Shown here: positions 32,810 through 42,045 of the stretch, piece after piece
Layout: the number at the start of each line of letters is the position of its first letter
Position numbering within the stretch: the stretch's first letter is position 1
Assembly (NCBI GenBank): GCA_040081075.1
Contig: JBEBHJ010000010.1
Coordinates: 1 to 64,000 of the forward strand
From: JANJUB01 sp040081075
Lineage (GTDB): Bacteria; Armatimonadota; Fimbriimonadia; Fimbriimonadales; Fimbriimonadaceae
Direction: 5' to 3'
Length of the DNA: 64,000 bases
The notes under the pieces: generated by a model
What the model saw: only the letters and a program-made list of their open reading frames with translations
The model's database searches: none
Told to the model about the DNA's origin: nothing
Position numbers and translations under genes: made by a program

Positions 32810-34396
32810 TCAGCCCTTTTGCTCTTCCGGCTTCATCATTGGGAAGAACATGATCTCTCGGATGTGCTCACATCCGGTTAAAACCATGGCCAGGCGCTCC
32901 ATCCCGATCCCGCAACCACCCGTTGGGGGCATGCCGCACTCGAGAGCATAAAGGAATTCGTGATCGTAAGGATGAGCTTCATCGTCTCCCTTCGCCAACT
33001 CTTGACCTTGCTGCTCGAACCGTTCTTTCTGGTCAATCGGGTCATTGATCTCACTGAAGGCGTTGCAGATTTCTCGGCCCAGAATGTAGCCCTCGAACCG
33101 CCGCGTCATGCGCGGGTTGTTGGGGTCTTTCTTGGCGAGTGGGCTTGTTTCGATTGGGTAGCCAACGACGAAGGTAGGCTCTTGAAGCGTGGGTTCGACG
33201 AAGACTTCGAGGAGCTTTTCAAGGAGCCCGCCGAGGTTGTCTTCCTTGGCGAGGTCAATGTGATCGCCGAGTTCGTGGGCCCGATCAAGGACACCTTTGG
33301 CTTGAATGGCGGACTTGGCTTTGCCTAGGTCCGAAAGGTCGGATCGGTCTAGGCCGGAAAGGAGAGAGATTTCGTCTAGGAGATCAACGCGTCGCCATGG
33401 TTTGGAGAAATCTATAGGACCTATAGGACCTATAGGACAGATAGGCGAACCATAAACTTCCTTGGTTACAAAGGCAAACATTTCTTCCACTCGCCGCATC
33501 ATGCCTTCAAGGTCTGTATAGGCCTCATAAAACTCAAGCAAGGTGAACTCGGGGCTGTGCCGATTTGAAACGCCTTCGTTTCGAAACACCCGGCCAACCT
33601 CATATACAGCTGGAATATCGCCACAAATCAACCGTTTTAGATAAAGCTCCAACGAAATCCGCAGCTTCACTTCCATATCGTAATGGTTGTAGTGCGTCTT
33701 GAACGGGCGGGCCGCGGCGCCACCAGCGACCACTTGCAGCAAGGGCGTTTCGACCTCCAAATAGCCGGCCCCATCAAAGTACCGACGCACCGCGGAAACG
33801 ATTCGGGCGCGATCTAAGAGAGCCTTTCGTGCTTCTTGGTTTGTCAGCAAGTCAAGGTGGCGGTGGCGGTAGCGCTGTTCCACATCTTCAAGGCCGTACC
33901 AATGCTCTGTCAGCGGCTTTCCGGTAGCATCCAGCACTGGATTTCCCGCCTCATCCTTTACTTCTCGAACCTTACCAAGCGGCAAGACTTCCAAGCTCTT
34001 AGTCAACGGCATCAGCTTCGTGACATGAATAGACTTCTCTCCGGTCTTGGTGAGAAACATGAAGCCTTCAACGCCTACATGATCGCCGATATCGAGAAGC
34101 TGATACAGTTCCCAAGCCACATCGCCAAGCTCATCCTTACGGCAATAAACTTGGACCTTGCCATCGCCATCGCTTAAGTGAGCAAAGCCCGCCTTGCCCA
34201 TATCCCGGTAGCTGACAACCCGCCCGGCATAAGAGATGGTCGTTTTTTCTTCTGAAAGCGAGTCGAACCTTTCGAGCAACTGAGCCGCGGTTCCAGAACG
34301 ATCAAATTTCTCAATCGCGAATGGATCGTGGCCGAGCTCGCGCATTCGGGCCAGCTTTTGCAATCGGATATCGCGCAGGGAGAGTTCTTCGCTCAT
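32810..34396 (-). CDS. lysS: Lysyl-tRNA synthetase, class II
   Basis: Charges tRNA-Lys. It has an N-terminal OB-fold anticodon-binding domain, then class II motif 2 (YEVGRVFRNEGVSNRHSPEF) and motif 3 (GCGIGMERLAMVLTG). 528 residues is slightly longer than usual. Part of the extra length comes from an insertion reading PICPIGPIGPIDF near residue 325, which is encoded by a nine-base tandem repeat. No neighbouring gene suggests an operon; gatA follows upstream with a 30-base gap on the same strand. Confidence 0.95.
   Translation of the reverse strand: MSEELSLRDIRLQKLARMRELGHDPFAIEKFDRSGTAAQLLERFDSLSEEKTTISYAGRVVSYRDMGKAGFAHLSDGDGKVQVYCRKDELGDVAWELYQLLDIGDHVGVEGFMFLTKTGEKSIHVTKLMPLTKSLEVLPLGKVREVKDEAGNPVLDATGKPLTEHWYGLEDVEQRYRHRHLDLLTNQEARKALLDRARIVSAVRRYFDGAGYLEVETPLLQVVAGGAAARPFKTHYNHYDMEVKLRISLELYLKRLICGDIPAVYEVGRVFRNEGVSNRHSPEFTLLEFYEAYTDLEGMMRRVEEMFAFVTKEVYGSPICPIGPIGPIDFSKPWRRVDLLDEISLLSGLDRSDLSDLGKAKSAIQAKGVLDRAHELGDHIDLAKEDNLGGLLEKLLEVFVEPTLQEPTFVVGYPIETSPLAKKDPNNPRMTRRFEGYILGREICNAFSEINDPIDQKERFEQQGQELAKGDDEAHPYDHEFLYALECGMPPTGGCGIGMERLAMVLTGCEHIREIMFFPMMKPEEQKG
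33412..33438. repeat. Three tandem copies of CTATAGGAC inside lysS
   Basis: CTATAGGAC is repeated three times without change (33412-33420, 33421-33429, 33430-33438), with a degenerate fourth unit after. Being a multiple of three it adds in-frame Gly-Pro-Ile units. Such repeats change copy number by slippage. Confidence 0.9.
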
Positions 34397-34426
34397 GGGA
34401 AGACCAATTGTGGCAGACTTTGCCGC

Positions 34427-35857
34427 TTAGCCTAGGACCGATTCGACCGAATATGCGAATTGGAGGAGCTTGTCATCCTGGCCCACGTCAGCTTGAAGGT
34501 GGAGTCCGACGGGTAAGCCGTTCGTTAACCCGCAGGGGATTGAAATGGCGGGAGCACCGAGGAGGTTGGCGGGAATGGTGCAAAAATCGAGCAACTTCAG
34601 GGCCATGGGGTCGCCGCTAAGTTCGCCTAGTTTGAAGGCAGGGATTGGGCTTGTCGGGCCTAAAACGAAGTCAACGGACTCGAAAGCACTGGCAAACTCA
34701 AGCCGCATGAGATCGCGAACTTGGATTGCTTTCACGTAAAACGCATCATAGTAACCGGCCGAGAGGGCGTAGGTTCCAATCATGATTCGCGCCTTCACTT
34801 CGTGACCGAAGAGCTGTCCGCGGGTTCGCTCAACCATTTCGATGTGTCCCAACTTTGCTTCGATTTGGGGGCCGTATCGGATTCCGTCGAAACGGCCGAG
34901 ATTGCTACTGGCCTCCGCGGGGGCAATGATGTAGTAAGTGGTTACGCCGTACTGGATCGAAGGTAAATCTAGCTCAACAAACTCAACGCCTTCGGCCTGA
35001 AGTTTGCCAATGGAAGCATTGACGGCTGCCAAAACGCCGGCATCCATCGAATCTCCAAAGAACTGCTTTGGAAGGCCGACCTTCACACCCCTTAATGAAC
35101 CGCTCTTCAGATTCGCAATACTGATCGGGTCCATAGGAATGGATGTATTTTCGTTGACATCAGGCCCGGTAAGGAGTGAGCTAAGCACAGCGGCATCTTC
35201 GACGTTGCGGGTCAGTGGGCCGATTTGATCCAAGCTGGACGCAAAGGCAATGAGCCCATAGCGCGAGCATCGCCCGTAGGTCGGTTTGAATCCGACGATT
35301 CCGCACAACGCGGCTGGTTGACGAATCGATCCGCCGGTATCAGAACCCAGGGCAAGCGGAGATAGATTGCCAGCTACGGCCGCCGCTGAACCGCCGGAGC
35401 TACCGCCGGGTGAACGGGTGATATCCACAGGATTTCGGCTGGGAAAGAACGCCGAATTCTCGGTTGATGTGCCCATTGCAAACTCATCTAAGTTTGTCTT
35501 GCCGAGCAAAACCATGCCCGAATCTTTGATCTTCTTGACGATCGTTGCATCGTAAGGAGGGATGTAACCTTCGAGGATGCGCGAAGCACAAGTAGTTGGA
35601 ATACCTAGCGTTGAGATGTTGTCCTTTAGTGCGATGGGAACGCCGGTGAGGGGTCCGGCCGTGCCTTCGTCGATTTTGGCTTGAGCAATCGCCGCCATTT
35701 CGAGTGCCTCAGCCTTACATACATGAAGGAAAGCGCCGTAGTCGGCATTTTTTGTTGCGATCGCTTCAAGATGCGCGTTGGCTACTTCAACGGCAGACAC
35801 TTCTCGCCCGGCAAGTTTACGGGCTAACTCAGTTGCAGTTAGGTTAACGAGCGACAA
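34427..35857 (-). CDS. gatA: Glutamyl/aspartyl-tRNA amidotransferase subunit A
   Basis: Amidase subunit that produces ammonia to convert Glu-tRNA(Gln) or Asp-tRNA(Asn). The Ser-cisSer-Lys triad is present: Lys78 in ALKDN, Ser153 in GGSSGGSAAAVAG and Ser177 in DTGGSIRQP. 476 residues is normal. The start is TTG 35857, with GAAGG six bases upstream inside the end of gatC; no better start exists. It is the second gene of a gatC-gatA pair. gatB is not visible here. Confidence 0.95.
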   Translation of the reverse strand: MSLVNLTATELARKLAGREVSAVEVANAHLEAIATKNADYGAFLHVCKAEALEMAAIAQAKIDEGTAGPLTGVPIALKDNISTLGIPTTCASRILEGYIPPYDATIVKKIKDSGMVLLGKTNLDEFAMGTSTENSAFFPSRNPVDITRSPGGSSGGSAAAVAGNLSPLALGSDTGGSIRQPAALCGIVGFKPTYGRCSRYGLIAFASSLDQIGPLTRNVEDAAVLSSLLTGPDVNENTSIPMDPISIANLKSGSLRGVKVGLPKQFFGDSMDAGVLAAVNASIGKLQAEGVEFVELDLPSIQYGVTTYYIIAPAEASSNLGRFDGIRYGPQIEAKLGHIEMVERTRGQLFGHEVKARIMIGTYALSAGYYDAFYVKAIQVRDLMRLEFASAFESVDFVLGPTSPIPAFKLGELSGDPMALKLLDFCTIPANLLGAPAISIPCGLTNGLPVGLHLQADVGQDDKLLQFAYSVESVLG

Positions 35858-35860
35858 TGA

Positions 35861-36151
35861 TTAACCTTCGAGAATTGTCGGAACGACAAAGAGGCCAGCT
35901 TTGGAAACCTGAGCGTTCTTGATAGCTTCAGCTCGACTGAGGCAAGGGGCCGCCATATCTTCGCTCCAAACGCTTTGAACTGAGCAGGCTTGTCGCAATG
36001 CTTCAAGTCCGCTCGCATCAATCGCCTGCACATCGGCGAAGTGACCAAGCAAGACATTGAGCTCACCCTGGAGGGCCAAGAGTTCTACTTCTTCCAGCTC
36101 AAGTCGGGCCAATCGGGCCACGTGCCTTACTTCATCAATCGAGATTGACAT
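35861..36151 (-). CDS. gatC: Glutamyl/aspartyl-tRNA amidotransferase subunit C
   Basis: 96-residue stabilising subunit. SIDEVRHVARLARLELEE at the start and VLLGHFADVQAIDASGLE after it match GatC. ATG 36151 is chosen as the family start; the frame stays open 24 codons further upstream. The gene ends three bases before the TTG of gatA. Confidence 0.9.
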   Translation of the reverse strand: MSISIDEVRHVARLARLELEEVELLALQGELNVLLGHFADVQAIDASGLEALRQACSVQSVWSEDMAAPCLSRAEAIKNAQVSKAGLFVVPTILEG

Positions 36152-36279
36152 TTCAAGCGATTCTAGCACAGGTTGTGCGAACCGTGTCCGTAACATTTGC
36201 TGGTTTTTTCCCACAATTCCCAAATGTCAGGTCTTTTCGCTCGGGAATCGGCACGTTTTCATGCCGGTAAACTCCCAAA

Positions 36280-36615
36280 GTGAACCTCTATGAAATCTGG
36301 GTCGATCGCGGTGAGGGTGTAGGAGATCTTGAGTTGACGCACGCTTTGCAGACTTTTCTAGAGTATTTGAAAAGCAAGGGTTTGGCCCATTCTTATCGAA
36401 TTTCCCGGAGGAAATTTGGGTTTGGACCCGAGTTGCTGGGTGAGTTTCATATCACCATAGAATTCGAGACCTTAGATCAACTTGATCAGGCGTTTATGCG
36501 CACGGCTTCGCGTGATTCAGACGTTGAGCCTCATCACGCGGCGGTGTTCAGCCGAGTTACCAATTTTCGGGCCGGTCTCTGGCGAGACTTTCCAGATGAT
36601 GTGAGAGTTGGTTGA
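36280..36615 (+). CDS. Conserved hypothetical protein (DUF6614-like)
   Basis: 111 residues. MNLYEIW at the start, FLEYLKSKGLAHSYRISRRK and FGPELLGEFHITIEF in the middle resemble a small conserved family of unknown function (compare DUF6614). No signal peptide. The start is GTG 36280; the only nearby ATG is in another frame. Its stop is close to the convergent TPR gene, with five bases between. Confidence 0.7.
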   Translation: MNLYEIWVDRGEGVGDLELTHALQTFLEYLKSKGLAHSYRISRRKFGFGPELLGEFHITIEFETLDQLDQAFMRTASRDSDVEPHHAAVFSRVTNFRAGLWRDFPDDVRVG

Positions 36616-36620
36616 GCCAC

Positions 36621-37313
36621 TTAGTGCTGACCGGAGATAAACGCTTCGACCTTTTTGGTGGCTTGAGCTTGATCCGGAGCCCATTCTAGTGTGCGTTTCA
36701 TGATGGAAATCGCCCGTTCGGGCAATCCCTGACTCTCCAGAGTGCGCGCGGCATTCAGCATGCCATTGATGGCGCTCTCCAGGTTCGCGATCCGGTCTTG
36801 TTCGGTTGCGACTAGGGTGCTCGCATCTCGATAGTATTGTGCGGAACTTTGATAAAGCACGCACTTTTGGTCCGGCTCGCTCTGAAGGGTTGCCGAGCGT
36901 TCATAGAGTGCCCCCATTTGAGCTACATATCGGGAGTTTGAAGGATCAAGTTGCATCGCTCTTTGGAGGGCAACCTCAGATTTGGGCAGTTCATTTAGCG
37001 AAATCTTCTGGGTGGCGAGGTCGCCGTATAAACGAGCGAGTTTTCGCTTAGCTTCGGTTCGGGCAATTGAATCTTTGATTTTCAAAAGCAGAGACTCTTG
37101 GTTTGCGATTCTCGTAGCCAAAGGGGCGGTAGTTCCGGAATTTAGCTTGTTGAGGATGGGTTGGTCCTCGTTGCGCAAAAGCTCTCTTTCGCGTATCTGA
37201 ATGTAAGATGAGTAACCAACGGAGCCGAGGGCAGCGGCTGATCCGAGCACGGCGCAACTCACGACTAGCCTCCCCAAAAAGGGGGTTTTGCCACCGATCA
37301 GATTCCACATCAT
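36621..37313 (-). CDS. Membrane-anchored TPR protein coupled to the Ser/Thr kinase
   Basis: 230 residues. A membrane segment at about 15-37 is followed by a helical region with TPR-type repeats (ALQRAMQLDPSNSRYVAQMG, ALYERSATL, RAISIMKRTLEWAPDQAQA). The start ATG at 37313 overlaps the kinase stop by four bases, so kinase and TPR protein are coupled and probably act together at the membrane. No enzymatic motif is seen. Confidence 0.72.
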   Translation of the reverse strand: MMWNLIGGKTPFLGRLVVSCAVLGSAAALGSVGYSSYIQIRERELLRNEDQPILNKLNSGTTAPLATRIANQESLLLKIKDSIARTEAKRKLARLYGDLATQKISLNELPKSEVALQRAMQLDPSNSRYVAQMGALYERSATLQSEPDQKCVLYQSSAQYYRDASTLVATEQDRIANLESAINGMLNAARTLESQGLPERAISIMKRTLEWAPDQAQATKKVEAFISGQH

Positions 37314-38758
37314 GAGAGTTGGTTCACCGCATCTTCTGCCTTTTTCCTCACACTCGTTCCATCAGGTGCCAACCGCCTTGCTTTGTAGAGCAGTTCGCGA
37401 ACCTCGGCCATTGGTTTTCCAGCGAGGCGCGAAGCTTCTGCTTGCTTCAAAACGAGTTCAGCTGCACTCTCTAAGTTTGACCGTCGTTCTTCCTCTGATA
37501 GTTCGCTCCCTTTGCCAATAAGTTCTTGGATTTCAGAAAGGGCCTCATAGTCAGAGGCGGTTAGGTTAGCGTCCACATCGGTAAAGGGCTGAGATGGTCG
37601 GATATCGGAAGTCGCCGACTTAGCTCCTGAAGAACTTTGTTTTGTCGAGAAAGATCCGGACGCCGCCATGATTGCCACAATGATCATCGCAAAAAACGTG
37701 CCCATTACCAGGCAGATCAACCCGATCCTTTTTAGCAGGGCGTTTTGACGAGGATTTAGAAGTGGTCGTCTTGGGGGTGGAGGATAGTAAATCGTGGGAG
37801 GTAACTGGGTTGGTTGAGGGCCGGTTTGGTGGGGACCCGGAACGTAAGGGTTGTATCCGTAGGTGGGTGGAGCCGGTTGAGCGACCACCGGCGGCGCTAC
37901 ACCAAATGAGCCTGTAACGTAGGGGTTTGCAAGCACGACGCCATCACCCGATTGAGCCTGGCGCAACGCCTCAAGCATCTCCCTGGCTGAGGAAAACCTG
38001 AGACCGGGCGATTTATCAAGAGCTCTCTTGATCGGGTGCCACATTGCGTAATTGATGGTGCTAGGCTGAATTGGCTCGGTGTTCAGGATTGCGTGGGTTA
38101 TCGCGATCACGCTATCGCCCTGAAAGGGCTTTTGCCCGCTCAGCATTTCAAAGAGGACCACGCCGGCGCTAAAAATATCGCTTCTGGCATCAATCTCTCC
38201 CCCCCGAATTTGCTCGGGAGACATATAGCTTGGGGTGCCAAAAACTTGGCCGTCCATGGTCAAGTTGGGCTGGAAAGTGAGGCGGGCGATGCCGAAGTCG
38301 GTGATCTTAACTCCGCTTGTGGTGAGCTGGATATTATCAGGTTTGATATCACGGTGGACAACGCCGTTGTTGTGGGCATGCTCCAAGCCCTCAAGAATGG
38401 CTTGAACAATTTCCAGCGCTCGTTCATGTTCGACAATGCCCTTTGTGTCAAGCTCATTCCGTAGCGTGTGCCCATCAAGGTATTCCATCGCCATGTAATG
38501 GCGATCAGCTTCCGAGCCAACATCGTATACCGTCATGATATTGGCATGGGCCAGGCGTCCGGCGGCACGGGCTTCACGTTCAAATCGCTCAACGCGATCT
38601 TGAATCTGTTGGGGCGATGAACCATTGGGAATCGCCAGTTCTTTGAGCGCAATGCGGCGGTCCATGAGGGGATCGTAAGCTTCGTAGACAATGTCGTTCG
38701 ACCGCGCGATTTCGCGGATGATTTGATACTTGCCCAAGACGGTGTTCTGATTACTCAC
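37310..38758 (-). CDS. Hanks-type Ser/Thr protein kinase with membrane segment
   Basis: 482 residues. Kinase core at about 10-275: Lys39 in IALKELAI, the catalytic loop HRDIKPDN (Asp137), DFG (Asp154-Phe-Gly), and SPEQI in the activation segment. The glycine-rich nucleotide loop is altered: REIARSNDIVYEA has no GxGxxG. A Pro/Tyr-rich stretch (about 295-330) leads to a membrane segment near 345-367, then a 110-residue Ser/Glu-rich extracytoplasmic or C-terminal tail with a TPR-like end. The start is GTG 38758. It is divergent from the VOC gene at 38821. Confidence 0.88.
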   Translation of the reverse strand: MSNQNTVLGKYQIIREIARSNDIVYEAYDPLMDRRIALKELAIPNGSSPQQIQDRVERFEREARAAGRLAHANIMTVYDVGSEADRHYMAMEYLDGHTLRNELDTKGIVEHERALEIVQAILEGLEHAHNNGVVHRDIKPDNIQLTTSGVKITDFGIARLTFQPNLTMDGQVFGTPSYMSPEQIRGGEIDARSDIFSAGVVLFEMLSGQKPFQGDSVIAITHAILNTEPIQPSTINYAMWHPIKRALDKSPGLRFSSAREMLEALRQAQSGDGVVLANPYVTGSFGVAPPVVAQPAPPTYGYNPYVPGPHQTGPQPTQLPPTIYYPPPPRRPLLNPRQNALLKRIGLICLVMGTFFAMIIVAIMAASGSFSTKQSSSGAKSATSDIRPSQPFTDVDANLTASDYEALSEIQELIGKGSELSEEERRSNLESAAELVLKQAEASRLAGKPMAEVRELLYKARRLAPDGTSVRKKAEDAVNQLS

Positions 38759-38820
38759 GGATGTTGAATGTTCTCTCTCTATTCTAGGCGGAATTCCCCT
38801 CTCATGGTAATTTCTTGTCT

Positions 38821-39171
38821 ATGGTTGAAGGAATTGACACCGTTTTTTGCCAAGTTGAAGACATGGATCGTGCCACAACTTTCTATAGAGATGCTCTCGG
38901 ACTTGAATTAGGATACGCATCACCCTACTGGACGAGTTTCAAAACGGGTTCGACAACGCTTGCCCTCCATCATCGAATGAATGAAAGCCCCTTTGGGAGC
39001 AAGAGCAACTTTCTAGCCATACTTTCGGTGGCCGATCTTTTGGCGGCTCAAACAAAGCTAAAAGAAGCGGGCGTTTGGTGCGCGGATGAGTTTCACGATG
39101 TACCAGGCGGGAAGATTTGCGATTTTCGAGACACGGAAGGGAACGCGCTTCAACTCATCCAGAGATTCTGA
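38821..39171 (+). CDS. VOC/glyoxalase-fold protein
   Basis: 116 residues in a vicinal-oxygen-chelate pattern: VFCQVEDMDRATTFYRDALG, LELGYASPYWTSF, and a C-terminal DFRDTEGNALQLIQ that gives the typical last beta strand. Metal ligands are not all recognisable (His near LALHHR and Glu near ALQLIQ are candidates). ATG 38821 is preferred over TTG 38815. Function unknown; such proteins range from resistance proteins to isomerases. Confidence 0.75.
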   Translation: MVEGIDTVFCQVEDMDRATTFYRDALGLELGYASPYWTSFKTGSTTLALHHRMNESPFGSKSNFLAILSVADLLAAQTKLKEAGVWCADEFHDVPGGKICDFRDTEGNALQLIQRF

Positions 39172-39179
39172 AATGAAAA

Positions 39180-39203
39180 CACCCCGGCCTTTCGGCCAGG
39201 GCG
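39180..39203. terminator. Bidirectional terminator between VOC gene and flagellin
   Basis: CACCCCGGCC (39180-39189) pairs with GGCCAGGGCG (39194-39203) across a TTTC loop, with two G-U/A-C-like wobble positions on one strand. On the minus strand it is followed by GTTTTCATTT, on the plus strand by TTTCGTTTG. It lies between the convergent stop codons. Confidence 0.8.
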
Positions 39204-39227
39204 TTTCGTTTGTCGAGAGACTCGGTC

Positions 39228-40670
39228 TTACCGAAGTAGAGACAGAACGCTCTGTGGTTGCGAGTTGGCTTGAGCAAGCATGCTTAGACCAGACTGCGAG
39301 AGGATCTGCAACTTCGTGAAGTTGGTCATTTCTTCGGCGACATCTACGTCGCGGATGCTTGACTCGGTCGCAGCAAGGTTTTCCTTCGCAACACCCAAGG
39401 ATCGAATACTCGACTCAAGCGTGTTTCGTTGGAAGTTACCAATCTTTCCACGAGCGGCGGCAACTTCAGAGATGGCGGCATCAATAACCGACATCGCATT
39501 GGTTGCACCGGAGGAAGACGTGAGGTCAAGGTTGCTCAGGTTGAGACCCGAGACCGCACCTGCACCGAGTTGGCTCGCGGCAAAGTTGCCGAGAGACAGT
39601 GTTGTGGACTGACCCGCATTCGCACCGATTTGGAACTGAGCCGTTCCGACGTTGGTGTATGCACCAGCGAAGGCGGCAGCAGCAGCGTTACCCGTTACCG
39701 AGAGTTTAATCACGTTGCCGTCATTATCGTTCAATGTGAGGCCATCGCCAACCGTACCACCGGTGAACGTGACTGTTGCGAGACCACCCGAGGCGCTACC
39801 ATTGGTATCCATACTTACAGAAGCAACTGCATCAACGCCAGCGCTTGTCGAAGTTCCAGCCGCAGCCAAGAAGATTGCGCCGGAGTCAGACACGCTAACG
39901 CTTGCATCAGCGCCGTAAGTGTTTTGGGTCAGCGTAACTGCGCCACCCGTAGTATACGAAGCGGTTACACCGGTTGAGCCGCTAGCTGCGTTCAATCGAG
40001 AGACAACATCGTTTACCGTGTCGCCACTACCCACATTGAATGTAGAGCCGTTCACTGAGAACGTGCCCGCTGTCAAGGTGGTTGTTCCGAAAGCGAAGGC
40101 AGCCGAAGCTACGGATCCACGAGTCGCAGCCGTCGTAACGTTAACGGTAACAGTTGAGTTACCTGTCACGGCGGTGTCATTGAACTCGCCGGACAGTCGC
40201 ATGGAAGCGATTCTATTCGATGAGATACCTGCAGAAACTCCAACCGCGCCGTTGAGCAACTTCTTATTGCCGAACTGCGTGTTGTTTGAGATTCGAGTTA
40301 CCGACTCAACGATCGAAGAAAGTTGGGATTGGTTTGCTTGAAGCTGATTCGAATCCAGTGATCCTGAGTTAGCCGATGCTACTGCGAGCGATCGTGCGTC
40401 ATTGAGCAGCTTGTTGACTTCATCAAGGGCGCCTTCAGCAGTCTTGGCGAAGTTCACGGCGTCTTGGTTGTTTCGAACCGCTTGGCCGAGGCTAGCGATT
40501 TGAGATCGGAATCCTTCCGAAGCGATGAGACCCGCAGGATCATCACCAGCACTCGAAATGCGGAGACCGGTAGAAAGTCTCGTGATAGACTTGGCCTGCT
40601 CAGACCCCGTCATCGAAACGTTGCGAAGGGCCGTCATGGCCGAAAGATTTGTGTTTATGCGAAACGACAT
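39228..40670 (-). CDS. fliC: Flagellin
   Basis: 480 residues. The N-terminal D0/D1 region is unmistakable (RINTNLSAMTALRNV, then SITRLSTGLRISSAGDDPAG), as is the C-terminal D1/D0 region (AISEVAAARGKIGNFQRN, NFTKLQILSQSGLSMLAQAN, ending SVLSLLR). The central 250 residues are a Ser/Thr/Gly/Ala-rich variable domain. GGGAGGAA lies about 11 bases upstream of the ATG. No other flagellar gene is nearby, and no convincing sigma-28 promoter was found. The gene shows that the organism builds a flagellum. Confidence 0.96.
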   Translation of the reverse strand: MSFRINTNLSAMTALRNVSMTGSEQAKSITRLSTGLRISSAGDDPAGLIASEGFRSQIASLGQAVRNNQDAVNFAKTAEGALDEVNKLLNDARSLAVASANSGSLDSNQLQANQSQLSSIVESVTRISNNTQFGNKKLLNGAVGVSAGISSNRIASMRLSGEFNDTAVTGNSTVTVNVTTAATRGSVASAAFAFGTTTLTAGTFSVNGSTFNVGSGDTVNDVVSRLNAASGSTGVTASYTTGGAVTLTQNTYGADASVSVSDSGAIFLAAAGTSTSAGVDAVASVSMDTNGSASGGLATVTFTGGTVGDGLTLNDNDGNVIKLSVTGNAAAAAFAGAYTNVGTAQFQIGANAGQSTTLSLGNFAASQLGAGAVSGLNLSNLDLTSSSGATNAMSVIDAAISEVAAARGKIGNFQRNTLESSIRSLGVAKENLAATESSIRDVDVAEEMTNFTKLQILSQSGLSMLAQANSQPQSVLSLLR

Positions 40671-40841
40671 GGTTTTTTATTCCTCCCTGAATCACTGTCA
40701 AACAGCGGAACAGTCCGCTTCGGAATCATTCCTAACGACCGTTCGATGATCAGATTCCTTGCGGAGAACAGCCTTACACCCGCACTATTACCGGGCTGAG
40801 GTCAAACCCGGTATTACTGGCAGGATTCGGTAACCTAGGCC

Positions 40842-41258
40842 ATGCATCTTTCGCAACTCGTGGCTTCAAAGAAGCTCTCTCTGTTCGCAGAATTGAAGGC
40901 GGGCATGGAGCCCACGGAAGGCTCGTTTGACTCTGCTATGCTTCAAGAGTGCCGAAAAAAGGGATCCCCGCAGGTGGGCAAAGTTTGGTTTGAACCTCAT
41001 TCAATCCATTTCGAGTTCATTTATCCTGACTCTCTCACGTCGGCTGGAGTCCTGACGGTAACTCTGGCGACCCCGGAGCGCATCGTCTTTTTGCCGGTGC
41101 CAGAGTGGGTGATTGAAACGATTTGGCAAGGCGATGTTGATGGCAGTTATCACTTTGAAAGCGACGCAATGGCCCTGGTAGCGACTTATACTCAAAGTTT
41201 AAAGCCTGAAGGAAACGCACCCTGGTTCGGGCCGCGGCAGGCTAAACGAAGGGAGTGA
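40842..41258 (+). CDS. Hypothetical protein, 138 residues
   Basis: No family recognised. No signal peptide or membrane segment. The sequence is alpha/beta with a VWFEPHSIHFEFIYPDS segment and a Trp/Glu-rich centre (PVPEWVIETIWQGDVDGSYHF). Good codon composition and an ATG near the flagellin promoter region support a real gene. Its 3' end overlaps ispE convergently by 17 bases. Confidence 0.6.
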   Translation: MHLSQLVASKKLSLFAELKAGMEPTEGSFDSAMLQECRKKGSPQVGKVWFEPHSIHFEFIYPDSLTSAGVLTVTLATPERIVFLPVPEWVIETIWQGDVDGSYHFESDAMALVATYTQSLKPEGNAPWFGPRQAKRRE

Positions 41259-42045
41259 AACTGGCGGGCAGAGGCTCGACCAACTTTGGGTCAAGACCAT
41301 AGCGCATGAGGTCGCTTCGAATTCGGGGTCCCTCGGTCTCGTCTGTTACTCCAAACACCGCCGAACCGGAGCCGGTAAGCCCGGCTTGTTTGCACCCAAG
41401 CGTAACCATTCGTTCAATCAAGTCGAGGCAGATACATGGGGCGACCCGCTCAAAATCGTTGTAAAGTTTATCGTCCGTTGGGAAGTCACGAAAGTCATAA
41501 GTCAGCTCATCAAGCTTCGCATACCCTTGCTTGCTGCTTACGCCCTCAACGGGCTTCACCACGATGAACCTTATTGAGGGGGCAGGGTCTGGCAGGGGTG
41601 TGAGTTTTTCGCCATAACCTTCGCCCTTTGCTCGACCGCCGACGAGGAAAAACGGTGTATCCATGCCGACCGCATAGGCCACATCATTTAAGTGAGATGT
41701 TGGTATCGGAGAGAGGGCAAAAGGTTGGACGGCTTTGAGAAATCCCGCCGCATCGGAACTTCCTCCGCCAAGGCCCGCTTCAGAAGGAATGTGCTTCTCC
41801 AGGGTGATGTTTAGGGGGGGCAGGGACGTGTATTCTTGCAGCAAGCGGTGCGCTCTTGTGACGGTGTTCTCGTCGGGAAGTGCATCACAAAAAAATCCAG
41901 GCGGCGATTCATCGGAGATTGTGAGGTAGTCGAACCAACTTATTGCCTGAAAGATGGTCCGAATGGGGTGGTAGCGACGCTCATCTTGCGGTCCAACCGC
42001 AAGAAACAGGTTAAGTTTCGCCGGGCAAGCGACTCGAACCTTCAC
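41242..42045 (-). CDS. ispE: 4-diphosphocytidyl-2-C-methyl-D-erythritol kinase
   Basis: Fourth step of the MEP isoprenoid pathway, an ATP-dependent GHMP kinase. The nucleotide loop is PSEAGLGGGSSDAAG; ACPAKLNLFLAVG at the start carries the conserved Lys of the family, and SGSAVFGV near the C-terminus matches motif 3. 267 residues is slightly short but complete. The start is GTG 42045, overlapping the upstream gene by four bases (GTGA), so they are coupled. Confidence 0.93.
   Translation of the reverse strand: MKVRVACPAKLNLFLAVGPQDERRYHPIRTIFQAISWFDYLTISDESPPGFFCDALPDENTVTRAHRLLQEYTSLPPLNITLEKHIPSEAGLGGGSSDAAGFLKAVQPFALSPIPTSHLNDVAYAVGMDTPFFLVGGRAKGEGYGEKLTPLPDPAPSIRFIVVKPVEGVSSKQGYAKLDELTYDFRDFPTDDKLYNDFERVAPCICLDLIERMVTLGCKQAGLTGSGSAVFGVTDETEGPRIRSDLMRYGLDPKLVEPLPASFTPFV

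Noticed and set aside
40671..40841. Possible sigma-28 promoter for flagellin
   Set aside because: No TAAA with correctly spaced GCCGATAA-like element was found; TTGACC is present on the minus strand but has no matching -10.
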